Source: Prevotella sp. CAG:1185 (GTDB taxonomy: Bacteria > Bacteroidota > Bacteroidia > Bacteroidales > Bacteroidaceae). Taken from it: a stretch of DNA of 23,868 bases. Within the stretch, counting starts at the first letter, position 1; each line of letters begins with the position of its first letter. Positions 6,366 to 15,329 of this stretch are shown one piece after another. The DNA is taken from positions 1 through 23,868 of the forward strand of contig HF992624.1 in the NCBI GenBank assembly GCA_000436695.1. The letters run 5' to 3'. The notes beneath the pieces were generated by a model. It was given only the letters and a program-made list of their open reading frames with translations. It was not told the DNA's origin and made no database searches. A program made the translations under genes and the position numbers.

Positions 6366-7477
6366 TGAAAATTGGAATATTCACATTTCATTGTGCAGCT
6401 AACTATGGAGCCGTATTGCAGACATATTGCCTGCAGGAAGTTTTAAAAAATATGGGACATGAAGTCTATGTTATAGATTATCGTCCGAAATATCTTATAG
6501 AGCCATACAAAACATTTTCATACGACTCTACATCTTTTGATTCATTCTTTTCAAAATGTAAAGGATTAATAAGAGCTTGTTTGGTCGCTCCTATCCGCTG
6601 GAAACGTAATAGTGTATTCGCACGATTCGTTCATGATTATATAAATCTTTATCAATTAGACTTAAATGATGCATCAAACGATTTTGATGCTTTTGTTTTT
6701 GGTAGTGATCAGATTTGGAATCCGAAAATTACTAATGGATTTGATAACGTTTATTTGGGTGACTTTCCTGCCGCAAAAGGTAAAAAAATAATCTCATACG
6801 CAGCAAGTGCTGGAAGTGTATCGTATTTGTTTGGTGAAAACATTGATTATTTCTTAACTAATATCCAGCATTTTGATAAAGTTACCGTCAGAGAGAAATC
6901 TTTAGCTGAATATATAAGTAGCAAATTATCTATAACTCCGGAAATAGTATTCGACCCAGTGTTATTGGCCGGATGTAATATATTATATAAGTTGGTATAT
7001 AAAAACAAAATAAAAGAACTAAGCCCAAAGCAACCCTATTTATTATTATTTCAATTAAATAGGAGTGATGATACAGCATCTTATGCAGCTGCCGTTGCTA
7101 AATCTAAGGGACTTAAATTTATAGAGATAGCAACAGCGTGTGAATCGATCTTTAATAATAAAATGAAGCAAACTTTATCTGTGAGTCAACTCTTATTATA
7201 TTTTATCAATGCAGACTACATTATAACATCGTCTTTTCATGGAACAGTACTTTCTATATTGTTTAATAAGCAATTTAATACAATTTCTGTTCGTAATAGT
7301 ACTGATGAAAGAGCTTTGTCTTTATTGACATATTTAAATATGTCGGATAGGATGTTAAATATTTATAGTAAAGTTTTATCTCAGACTCAAATAGATTATA
7401 CGATTGCTAATGATTTATATTGTAGAAAAAAAATAGAGTCATATACTGAACTTAATAATATACTGATCTTGTCATGA
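6365..7477 (+). CDS. Polysaccharide pyruvyl transferase family protein
   Basis: This 370-aa protein has a clear family start (MKIGIFTFHCAANYGAVLQTY) and the FGSDQIWNP motif. It also has a conserved late block, ITSSFHGTVLSILF, typical of PF04230. The family transfers pyruvate from phosphoenolpyruvate to form a ketal on a sugar of the repeat unit, adding a negative charge. It is translationally coupled to the FrhB-like gene upstream and overlaps the next GT2 by 4 bp. The acceptor sugar is unknown. Confidence 0.87.
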   Translation: MKIGIFTFHCAANYGAVLQTYCLQEVLKNMGHEVYVIDYRPKYLIEPYKTFSYDSTSFDSFFSKCKGLIRACLVAPIRWKRNSVFARFVHDYINLYQLDLNDASNDFDAFVFGSDQIWNPKITNGFDNVYLGDFPAAKGKKIISYAASAGSVSYLFGENIDYFLTNIQHFDKVTVREKSLAEYISSKLSITPEIVFDPVLLAGCNILYKLVYKNKIKELSPKQPYLLLFQLNRSDDTASYAAAVAKSKGLKFIEIATACESIFNNKMKQTLSVSQLLLYFINADYIITSSFHGTVLSILFNKQFNTISVRNSTDERALSLLTYLNMSDRMLNIYSKVLSQTQIDYTIANDLYCRKKIESYTELNNILILS

Positions 7478-8424
7478 CTTTAATTTCAATAATTATTCCA
7501 GTCTATAATTCGGAAAATACTATAAATAGATGTGTTGACAGTATTTTAAATCAAACATTCCGTAATTGGGAATTATTGCTGATAGACGACGGAAGTACAG
7601 ATCGTTCAGGTGATATATGTGATCAATATGCCGCAATTGATTCAAGAATTAAAGTTTTTCATAAAGAAAATGGAGGAGTAAGTTCTGCTAGAAATGTTGG
7701 ATTAGATAATGTTTCTGGAACTTGGGTTACTTTTAGTGATTGTGATGATGAGATATTAAATGATGCATTTGATTTATATGATAGAATAATAAAAAAACAT
7801 AACAATATAGATTTAATATGTTGCGGTTATATAATATGTAACAAGTCTGGCTGTTTAAAAAATATATCTTGTGACAAATATATTATATCAGAAGATAAAG
7901 AAGCAAACCTATTAAAATGTGAAGAAAGTGTCTATTATGGCTTCTTATGGAATAAAGTCTTTAGAGTATCTATTGCTAGAAAATATAGGTTTGACGAAAC
8001 GCTTTCTTGGTGTGAGGATCATTTGTACACATATCGATATTTACTTCAATGTAAGTATGTCTATTTTTCACCAGAAATTGTGTATAAATATTATGTCAAT
8101 GATACAGAATTTAAAGGAAAAGGACATGGATTGTCAAACAAATGGTTAGACTATAAAATGATTATAACTGTTGCAAACATAGAACGTGATTTGAAATATA
8201 AATTTTATAAAGGTAACAAAGATTTAAAATTGGTAATAGAAGGTACTTTTACATATAAAATAATGGAGGCTATATATTACTCATGTATAAGTCTTAATTT
8301 TGTTGATGCCTATAAAATATATAAAAAATATTATTTCGGAGGAAGGTTACACTTATTAAAATATTTTGTAAAAATAATTTGCCGCTATTTTAATGCTGTG
8401 ATAAAAAACTTTCTAAAAGTATGA
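7474..8424 (+). CDS. Glycosyltransferase family 2
   Basis: This 316-aa protein has a GT-A fold N-terminus: SIIIPVYNSENTINRCVDSI, LLLIDDGSTD at 35-44, and GGVSSARNVGL. The nucleotide-sugar/metal motif is DCDD at 89-92, in place of the more usual DSDD. A later WCEDHLYTYRYL block matches the acidic-residue region of inverting GT2 enzymes. It is cytoplasmic and adds one sugar to the lipid-linked unit. It overlaps both neighbours by 4 bp and resembles the next gene closely. Strongly AT-rich. Confidence 0.87.
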   Translation: MTLISIIIPVYNSENTINRCVDSILNQTFRNWELLLIDDGSTDRSGDICDQYAAIDSRIKVFHKENGGVSSARNVGLDNVSGTWVTFSDCDDEILNDAFDLYDRIIKKHNNIDLICCGYIICNKSGCLKNISCDKYIISEDKEANLLKCEESVYYGFLWNKVFRVSIARKYRFDETLSWCEDHLYTYRYLLQCKYVYFSPEIVYKYYVNDTEFKGKGHGLSNKWLDYKMIITVANIERDLKYKFYKGNKDLKLVIEGTFTYKIMEAIYYSCISLNFVDAYKIYKKYYFGGRLHLLKYFVKIICRYFNAVIKNFLKV

Positions 8425-9338
8425 TATGTAAGTTTTCTGTAATTATTCCAGTTTTTAACTCAGAACGATCTCTTAAACGATGCATAGAGAGTGTTCTAAT
8501 ACAGACCTTTACAGATTTTGAATTGTTACTGATAGATGATGGTAGTACTGATAAGTCTAGTATAATTTGTGATGAATATGCAAAACAGGATAGTCGTGTG
8601 AGGACTTTTCATAAACAAAATGAAGGAGTAAGTATTGCAAGAAATTTAGGAATAAGAAAATCTATAGGAGAATATATAATATTTATAGATTCTGATGATG
8701 AAGTTATAAAAGACTATCTTGAAGTTCTTTATAAGAGTATACAACAAAACGATATTGTATTTTTCTTTTCTAAATGGATTTATAAAGACAATAGCCAACT
8801 TGAAATTTTATTAGATAATTTTAGTAGTAGTGAAAAAAATGCTATTGAAAAAGAGCTTGCGTTACTGATGAACAATAAAACTGGATATGATCTTTTAGGA
8901 TTTACTTGGAATAAAATATTTAAATCTAATATTATAAAAGAACATAATATTAGATTTGTTAAAGATTTGTCTATAAGTGAAGATGAAGTATTCACACTAG
9001 ATTATTGTAGATATGTAAAAAGTCTAAAAGTCATAAATCAATCTCTTTATATATATTATATAAGTGGAGAAGGTTTGACTTATAAGAAAAAAAATCCATC
9101 AGAATGGATGCTATTGGCAGATTGGTTTAACCGTATGATGAGAGAATACGCTAATGAAGGAATAAAGACCTATTTAAGTAAGAGAATAAAGACATGTATT
9201 CTTAATGCAATAAATAGTGATAAATCGTTAATATATAAATTTTATTTCATAACTTTTAAAGTTACAAAATTTTGTATTAAGAATAACATACCTATGCCTT
9301 GTAGGGCAATTTTAAGAATTCTAATCTTGAAAAGATAG
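8421..9338 (+). CDS. Glycosyltransferase family 2 (paralogue of the preceding gene)
   Basis: This 305-aa GT2 has VIIPVFNSERSLKRCIESVL, LLLIDDGSTD at 36-45, GVSIARNLGI and a DSDD motif at 90-93. WNKIF and SISEDEVFTLDYC follow. The N-terminal 100 residues align without gaps to the preceding GT2, while the C-termini differ. That suggests an old duplication with change of acceptor. The coding sequence is very AT-rich (for example 12 of 60 bases are G/C at 9181-9240). Confidence 0.86.
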   Translation: MICKFSVIIPVFNSERSLKRCIESVLIQTFTDFELLLIDDGSTDKSSIICDEYAKQDSRVRTFHKQNEGVSIARNLGIRKSIGEYIIFIDSDDEVIKDYLEVLYKSIQQNDIVFFFSKWIYKDNSQLEILLDNFSSSEKNAIEKELALLMNNKTGYDLLGFTWNKIFKSNIIKEHNIRFVKDLSISEDEVFTLDYCRYVKSLKVINQSLYIYYISGEGLTYKKKNPSEWMLLADWFNRMMREYANEGIKTYLSKRIKTCILNAINSDKSLIYKFYFITFKVTKFCIKNNIPMPCRAILRILILKR

Positions 9339-9377
9339 TCTTAAAAGAATTATATTTATTTGGCACTATAAAATATT

Positions 9378-9731
9378 TTGTGTAAAAAACAAAAATATCG
9401 AGAAGTCATACGTTTCATTATAGTCGGAATTTTAGCAACAGGTATCCACTATGGAATTTATTTATTACTGAATTGTTTTATTTTGGTATGGCTTGCTTAT
9501 ACAATAGGCTATGTAATAAGCTTTATATGTAATTTTTATATAACAAGCATATTTACATTTACACAAATTTTGGACAGTGTCCTAAATCAATTATATCTTA
9601 CATCTCTTTTCCTAACATTTTTTATATGGGTTGGAATAGAAAAGAATTATACGCCGATTCCTGTATATCTAATCGTAATACCGATAAATTTTTTATTGGT
9701 TCGATTTGTGTTTAAGACTGAAAAATTATGA
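9378..9731 (+). CDS. gtrA: GtrA-like small membrane protein
   Basis: This 117-aa protein has four hydrophobic segments (about 10-30, 33-53, 70-88 and 92-111) and the GtrA pattern VIRFIIVGILATGIHYGIYLLL ... GYVISFICNFYI. There is no in-frame ATG. The frame opens after a stop at 9369, leaving TTG at 9378 (or ATT at 9375) as the start, so the TTG is chosen. GtrA proteins are thought to flip or support undecaprenyl-phosphate-glucose in O-antigen side-branch modification. The stop overlaps the start of the GtrB-like gene, and the two should work together. Confidence 0.83.
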   Translation: MCKKQKYREVIRFIIVGILATGIHYGIYLLLNCFILVWLAYTIGYVISFICNFYITSIFTFTQILDSVLNQLYLTSLFLTFFIWVGIEKNYTPIPVYLIVIPINFLLVRFVFKTEKL

Positions 9732-10666
9732 AGAAAGTATCTGTACTAATTCCTTGTTATAATGAGGAGGCTTCATTACCAATGCTTTATACGGAATTGG
9801 TAAAAGTAATGGATTCATGTAAATCTTATGATTGGGAAATTCTATTTATAAATGACGGTTCTCGTGATAATACTTTATCCATCATCAAGAATTTACGCAA
9901 AAATGATCTTAGAATATCTTATGTTGATTTATCAAGAAATTTTGGAAAAGAAGACGCTATGCTTGCCGGTTTCGATTATGTTACAGGTGATTGTATAGTT
10001 ATAATGGATGCAGATTTACAGGATCCACCATCATTGATATTGGAAATGATAAAATATTGGGAAGAAGGATATGAGGATGTATATGCAAAACGTAATGATC
10101 GAGGAAAAGAAAGTTGGTTAAGAAAAAGTCTCTCGTTGCTGTTCTATAAAATATTGAAACATTCAAGTCGCTTTGATGTATTGACTAATGTGGGTGATTT
10201 TAGATTATTGGACAGATCATGTATTGAGGCATTGAGAAAACTGAGAGAAAGCGAAAGATATACAAAAGGAATGTTCTGTTGGATTGGATTTAAGAAAAAG
10301 GAAATTATATTTAATCGTGGTGACAGAGTGGCTGGTAAAAGTAATTGGAACTATTGGAATCTATTTAATTTAGCAATAGAAGGAATAACTTCTTTCACGA
10401 CAACCCCTTTACGTATTTCTACACTTTTGGGATTTGTTATAGCTTTTCTGTCTTTAGGATTAATGTTCTTTTATTTCTTTAAAGCAATCATCTGGGGTGA
10501 TCCGATTCAGGGATTTCCAACCTTAGTGGTACTTATACTTTTTTTAGGCGGCATTCAACTGTTGTCAATAGGTATCTTAGGAGAATATTTGGGAAGAGTG
10601 TTTAATGAGTCAAAGCATCGTCCGGTATATATAGTTAGAGAGTATAATGACGAGAAAATATATTAA
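9728..10666 (+). CDS. gtrB: GtrB/DPM1-like polyprenyl-phosphate glycosyltransferase
   Basis: This 312-aa protein has a DPM1/GtrB-type GT2 domain: SVLIPCYNEEASL, LFINDGSRDNT, and VIMDADLQDPP with DAD at 94-96. The signature near RVAGKSNWNYWNL follows at about 210-222. Two C-terminal membrane segments lie at about 230-253 and 263-287. It should transfer a sugar, often glucose, from its nucleotide form to undecaprenyl phosphate on the cytoplasmic face. It lies between gtrA and a GT-C-like gene, which is the order of a three-gene side-branch cassette. Confidence 0.87.
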   Translation: MKKVSVLIPCYNEEASLPMLYTELVKVMDSCKSYDWEILFINDGSRDNTLSIIKNLRKNDLRISYVDLSRNFGKEDAMLAGFDYVTGDCIVIMDADLQDPPSLILEMIKYWEEGYEDVYAKRNDRGKESWLRKSLSLLFYKILKHSSRFDVLTNVGDFRLLDRSCIEALRKLRESERYTKGMFCWIGFKKKEIIFNRGDRVAGKSNWNYWNLFNLAIEGITSFTTTPLRISTLLGFVIAFLSLGLMFFYFFKAIIWGDPIQGFPTLVVLILFLGGIQLLSIGILGEYLGRVFNESKHRPVYIVREYNDEKIY

Positions 10667-10668
10667 AG

Positions 10669-12291
10669 ATGAAAAACGTAAAAACCATATATAGTGACGT
10701 AATATTTTTTATCGTCGTATTTATAGCATTTTATTTGTTAGATAGGCTTAGTCCATTTATAGCAGATGATTATGCTTATAGATTTTTCTATGATGAAAGT
10801 ATTGAAGGATTGAAAATAGTAGATTCTTTAAAGGATGCTATCATTTTTCAGGCTCATGATTATATGACGCATAATGGAAGATTTATAGTACATACCCTGA
10901 CTGCTTATTTTTGTGGAAAATTAGGAGTAGAGTGGTTTAGAATTATAAACACTTTAATATTCATATTATTTGTTTTTGGTGTCTTAAAATTAATAAGAAA
11001 TGAATTTGGCAAAAGAAGTGTAGACAAATATATTATAGCTTTTGTATTATTTTTATTTATGCCTTGTCCTGGTATGATATGGTTTGGATCTATTGCTATG
11101 TGCATTAATTATCTTTGGAGTGCATGCGCTATGACCTATTTTATTATACTCTATAAAGTAATTGCTGAAAATAAGAGAACTTATAACATTGCAACAAAAA
11201 TTCTATTCTTTTTTATAGGCTTATTTGTTGGCAGCCTACAGGAAAGTTTTTCTTTGGGGATAAGTGCTGCGTTGTTTTTCTATTATTGTTTTAATTTTAA
11301 GAAATTCAATAGTGCAGTACTTTACATAGTTATAGGATTTTGGATAGGAACCATAATCGTTACTTTTGCACCAGGAAACTTTGTAAGAATGGGGCAAGTT
11401 AATAATTTGGAAGGTGGATTTAGTTTGGCTAAATTGTTCTCAAATTTTTCGCAGGTGATATTTAATGCCAAGTTGTTCGTTATATTATGTTTATCATTAT
11501 TGGTATTGTTGATTAAGAACAAATATGGTTTTGTAAAATTTATTTCTGAAAATGTATTATATGTTTTAACTATCATTTTTTGTTTGGCAGTGTCTTTGGT
11601 CGTATTCTCAGGTGAACGTCAAGTGACTTGCATAGAATTGTGTTCTTTAATTCTGATAATAAAAATACTTTATAAACACTGCTCTGGCTTTATAGGCAGT
11701 CGCTATAGGTTGATAAATTCATTTATTATAATTCTGTTTTGTGCTTTTTATATACCTATTTACAATAATAGGGCTTTTGCTTATAATACACTTGAAACTT
11801 TATATAAGAAGCCTGTAACAGATCAAACTATAGTATTCCCTGAATATTGGGAGCACATACGGAAATTAAATGGAAATTATTTTGGACGCACGTTTACGCA
11901 AAAATTGGATTTTAGTGAAAAATGGATGTATCCGTCGTTTTCAAATTATTTGTCTGATGGAAAGAATAGTCAATTGGTAACAGCTATATTGTGTGAGGAT
12001 AAAAGAACGGTTGTTGAAAATTATAAAAAATATAATGTTGCCGGCTGCTATCATAGTAAAAAATATAAATATTTTGTTATAAGAGGATTGGTTAAAGCTC
12101 CGATAAATATGTTTAAAGAATACTATGAACCCATCACTCTTTTAGGAAAAATAAAACGCATTATTATGAATAGAACAGAAAGTGTTAATAGCAGAAATAC
12201 ACAAGTAGCATCTTTTTTCGATGATGGGCAATATAGGTATTATATATTGAATGAAAGATCTTACAAAGTGGTTGGAATGTCTGAAAAATAA
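10669..12291 (+). CDS. Polytopic GT-C-like membrane protein (DUF6056-like)
   Basis: This 540-aa protein has about 10-11 hydrophobic helices in the first 380 residues and a hydrophilic C-terminal domain (about 390-540). The first periplasmic loop has D33-D34-Y35 (ADDYAYRFF) and later YMTHNGR at 65-71. An acidic pair there plus NGR is typical of the DUF6056-like/GT-C group. By position after gtrA-gtrB, separated by 2 bp, I infer it is the acceptor-specific transferase that takes the sugar from undecaprenyl phosphate in the periplasm. No direct evidence identifies the sugar. Confidence 0.68.
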   Translation: MKNVKTIYSDVIFFIVVFIAFYLLDRLSPFIADDYAYRFFYDESIEGLKIVDSLKDAIIFQAHDYMTHNGRFIVHTLTAYFCGKLGVEWFRIINTLIFILFVFGVLKLIRNEFGKRSVDKYIIAFVLFLFMPCPGMIWFGSIAMCINYLWSACAMTYFIILYKVIAENKRTYNIATKILFFFIGLFVGSLQESFSLGISAALFFYYCFNFKKFNSAVLYIVIGFWIGTIIVTFAPGNFVRMGQVNNLEGGFSLAKLFSNFSQVIFNAKLFVILCLSLLVLLIKNKYGFVKFISENVLYVLTIIFCLAVSLVVFSGERQVTCIELCSLILIIKILYKHCSGFIGSRYRLINSFIIILFCAFYIPIYNNRAFAYNTLETLYKKPVTDQTIVFPEYWEHIRKLNGNYFGRTFTQKLDFSEKWMYPSFSNYLSDGKNSQLVTAILCEDKRTVVENYKKYNVAGCYHSKKYKYFVIRGLVKAPINMFKEYYEPITLLGKIKRIIMNRTESVNSRNTQVASFFDDGQYRYYILNERSYKVVGMSEK

Positions 12292-12334
12292 ATTTTAATT
12301 TCCTGTTCATATATAATTGATTTGTTTAAATTGC

Positions 12335-13369
12335 ATGTTAACGAAATCTGAATCTTTGCAGTTAAAGGGCACTGCAATATTAATAATGGTATTGCTTCAT
12401 CTATTTAATAGACAAGAGAATGTTGAAAAGTGTATCATTAGTATAAACTTCTTGGGAGAGCCATTAGTTAGTCAACTGGCTAAATTTGTTGAGATTTGTG
12501 TTCCATTATATTTATTCTTAAGTGGATATGGTTTATATTTACATTTTCAGAAGAATGGAAATATTTTTCCAATAAAAAGGATTTTGAAACTGTATATTAT
12601 TTTTTGGACTTGTTTTATTGTTTTCATTCCTTTAGGCTGCTTCCTTGTTCCTAAATATTATCCTGGTAATTGGATGATTTTTATGGAAAATATTACGGCT
12701 TGGAAGACTAGTTATAATTGGGAGTGGTGGTTTATATTTCCATACATTCTATTATTGCTTACTTCAAATATTCTGTTCCATTTTATAAGTCGTTGGAATT
12801 TTTTAATAAGTTTCTTGTTCTCTTGTATCGTTTATGTTTTTTCATATTTGATTATTTCATTATACAAGCCCCAATTAGTGGAATCTTATGCATTATATAA
12901 TTTCTTTGAATTTTTAAGAATGGTATGCAGTTTTATGTGGGGAGCGTTATTTGTAAAGTATGATATATTTAATAAAATAAAAAATATAATTAAATTGAAT
13001 GGTCTATGGACTAATGTTTTGATGCTTTTTATATTAGTATGCGCATTTATTTTAAGAGCTATAATATCGATTCATGCCGCGAGTGTTTTCTTTATGATAG
13101 TTTTTGCTTGCTGCTTTAATATGATGAAGAAGAGCCGTAATATAGAAAACTTTTTCATGTTGATGGGAAAGCATTCTACAAATATTTGGCTGGTTCATAC
13201 ATTCTTTTGCTATTATTATTTTCATGACTTTATTTATGGGCTTAAATATCCAATTTTAATTTATATTGTAACTTTTGGATTTAGTTTTATTTCATCAGTC
13301 TTGATAAATAAAATAAATCACCTATTGTTTGGAAAAATGGATAGCCATATATTGCAACTAAAAATGTAA
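12335..13369 (+). CDS. Membrane acyltransferase 3-like O-acyltransferase
   Basis: This is a 344-aa protein from the ATG at 12335, with about 10 membrane segments. An upstream TTG at 12317 is in frame, but it adds six residues with no family support. LKGTAILIMVLLHLF at the first helix holds the conserved His of acyltransferase-3 proteins. FLSGYGLYLHF is also typical. It should add an acetyl or other acyl group to a sugar of the repeat unit. Its stop shares one base with the following GT11 start. Confidence 0.82.
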   Translation: MLTKSESLQLKGTAILIMVLLHLFNRQENVEKCIISINFLGEPLVSQLAKFVEICVPLYLFLSGYGLYLHFQKNGNIFPIKRILKLYIIFWTCFIVFIPLGCFLVPKYYPGNWMIFMENITAWKTSYNWEWWFIFPYILLLLTSNILFHFISRWNFLISFLFSCIVYVFSYLIISLYKPQLVESYALYNFFEFLRMVCSFMWGALFVKYDIFNKIKNIIKLNGLWTNVLMLFILVCAFILRAIISIHAASVFFMIVFACCFNMMKKSRNIENFFMLMGKHSTNIWLVHTFFCYYYFHDFIYGLKYPILIYIVTFGFSFISSVLINKINHLLFGKMDSHILQLKM

Positions 13370-14247
13370 TGATGATGAAAATTATTGTTAATATGGCCTG
13401 CGGATTGGCAAACCGTATGTTTCAGTATAGCTATTACCTTTTTCTGATGCATAAAGGTTATAATGTAAAAGTTGACTTTTATAATTCTGCAAAACTTGCT
13501 CATGAAAAGGTTGCGTGGAATGATATTTTTCCGAAAGCGAGAATAGAACAGGCTTCTTTTTCTGATATACTTAAATCAGGAGGAGGCTCTGACGTTATAT
13601 CGAAGATTCGTAGAAAATATTTGCCATTTCTTTCGAGTGTAGTTAACATGCCTACAGCGTTTGATGCAAATTTGCCTGTCGAGAATAAAAAACTTCAATA
13701 CATAATAGGCGTTTTTCAAAATGCCAATATGGTTGAGGCAGTGGAAGAGGATGTGAAACGTTGTTTTAAATTTCAGCCTTTTACAGATGAAAGAAATTTG
13801 AAACTGCAAAACGAAATGCAATCGTGTGAGTCTGTTGCCATACACGTCCGTAAGGGAAAGGATTACGCACAGCGTATTTGGTATCAGAACACTTGCCCAA
13901 TAGAATATTATCAGAATGCAATCCGACTGATTTCAGAAAAAGTGAATAATCCTAAGTTATATGTTTTTACGGATAATCCTGAATGGGTGAAAGAACATTT
14001 TAAGGATTTTCCTTATACATTGGTAGAAGGAAATCCGGCAAGTGGATGGGGAAGTCATTTTGATATGCAGCTGATGAGCGTATGTAAGCATAATATTATA
14101 TCAAACAGCACATACAGTTGGTGGAGCGCGTTTCTGAATGTACATAATGAAAAAATAGTTATAGGACCTAAGGTGTGGTTTAATCCTGACAGTTGTTCGG
14201 AATTTACATCTGAAAGAATTTTGTGTAAAGACTGGATTGCTGTATAA
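13369..14247 (+). CDS. Glycosyltransferase family 11 (alpha-1,2-fucosyltransferase-like)
   Basis: This 292-aa protein starts IIVNMACGLANRMFQYSYYL, which is the GT11 nucleotide-binding start (usually GGLGNQMFQYA). HVRKGKDY at 149-156 is the family's HxRxGDY motif with one extra residue. LYVFTDNPEWV and the HNIISNSTYSWWSAFL block are also diagnostic. GT11 enzymes transfer fucose (or a related deoxysugar) in alpha-1,2 linkage. Three ATG codons are in tandem; the third (13375) is an equally plausible start. No GDP-fucose synthesis genes lie in the window, so donor supply is from elsewhere. Confidence 0.85.
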   Translation: MMMKIIVNMACGLANRMFQYSYYLFLMHKGYNVKVDFYNSAKLAHEKVAWNDIFPKARIEQASFSDILKSGGGSDVISKIRRKYLPFLSSVVNMPTAFDANLPVENKKLQYIIGVFQNANMVEAVEEDVKRCFKFQPFTDERNLKLQNEMQSCESVAIHVRKGKDYAQRIWYQNTCPIEYYQNAIRLISEKVNNPKLYVFTDNPEWVKEHFKDFPYTLVEGNPASGWGSHFDMQLMSVCKHNIISNSTYSWWSAFLNVHNEKIVIGPKVWFNPDSCSEFTSERILCKDWIAV

Positions 14248-14259
14248 AAGCAAAAAAGA

Positions 14260-15243
14260 ATGGAATATAAAATTTCTGTTATAATACCGGTTTATAATGT
14301 TGGGAAGTTTATCGAACGTTGTGTGCGGTCGCTTATGGAGCAGACGATGGATAATGTAGAATATATCTTTGTTGATGATGCTTCACCAGACGATAGTACA
14401 CAGATATTGAAAAATGTACTTACCGATTATCCCAGACGTCGTGATGATGTAAAGATACTGACTCATGCTGAGAATAAAGGTTTGCCTGCAGCACGCAACA
14501 CAGGTTTGGCTGTTGCAACGGGGGAATACATATTTCACTGCGATAGCGATGACTTCGTGGAAAAAGATTTGCTTTCAACTTTGTATGAAACTGCATGCCG
14601 TGAGAACGCTGACATAGTTTGGAGTGATTATTATATATCTTATCCAAACAATGAACGTTATCTTAAGCAGCCTTTTTATGATACTCCGGAAGCAGCTCTT
14701 AAAGGAATGCTTAATGGGAGAATGAAATATAATGTATGGAATAAACTTGCCAAGCGTAGCTTATACACAGACAACAATATAACATTTCCGGCAGGATATG
14801 CCATGGGTGAGGATATGACAATGATGTTTCTTTTTTCTTATGCGCATAAAGTGGCGTATATAGGAAAAGCATTATATCATTATGTTTCAAACAGCGCTTC
14901 AATGACAAATGTTCCGAAGCCGAAACATCTTGTTGAACTGAAACATAACTCAGACCGTGTGCTGTCTTTTCTCGAAAAACGTTATAACGGAACATGGAAG
15001 GAGGAAGGATATTCATTTATGCTTCTGATGAAATGGCCTTTCTTGACAGGACACAACAGCAAATTGTATCCGCTATGGAAAGAATGGTGTCCAGAGGCAA
15101 ATAGTCATATATGGAAACGTAAGGACGTCGCATGGAGAATACGTTTTGTTGAGGCTTGTGCAGCCCATGGGCAATTTTGGTTGGTTAAACTTCACGACTT
15201 GATAGTTCTTCGTTTTCTTTATAGCTTTATGTATAAGAAATAA
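14260..15243 (+). CDS. Glycosyltransferase family 2
   Basis: This 327-aa GT2 has ISVIIPVYNVGKFIERCVRS, YIFVDDASPDDST at 35-47, GLPAARNTGLA and DSDD at 95-98. A later AMGEDMTMMFLFSY supplies the acidic region. It adds a sugar to the lipid-linked unit in the cytoplasm. It is only 12 bp after the GT11 gene. Base composition is intermediate between the AT-rich genes before it and the GC-rich genes after 16616. Confidence 0.86.
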   Translation: MEYKISVIIPVYNVGKFIERCVRSLMEQTMDNVEYIFVDDASPDDSTQILKNVLTDYPRRRDDVKILTHAENKGLPAARNTGLAVATGEYIFHCDSDDFVEKDLLSTLYETACRENADIVWSDYYISYPNNERYLKQPFYDTPEAALKGMLNGRMKYNVWNKLAKRSLYTDNNITFPAGYAMGEDMTMMFLFSYAHKVAYIGKALYHYVSNSASMTNVPKPKHLVELKHNSDRVLSFLEKRYNGTWKEEGYSFMLLMKWPFLTGHNSKLYPLWKEWCPEANSHIWKRKDVAWRIRFVEACAAHGQFWLVKLHDLIVLRFLYSFMYKK

Positions 15244-15329
15244 TTATTTACAAAAATAGAAACTTGTGGAACTAGTATATTGAATATAGAATTTAGTTCC
15301 CTTGTTTAGATTATGATGAATAAAAAGTT
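15244..15329. other. Short spacer with a weak hairpin
   Basis: GGAACTA at 15268-15274 pairs with TAGTTCC at 15294-15300 across 19 nt. There is no T tract, so I do not call a terminator. Confidence 0.3.

Noticed and set aside
12317..12334. TTG start for the acyltransferase
   Set aside because: An ATG six codons later sits at the expected distance from the first helix.
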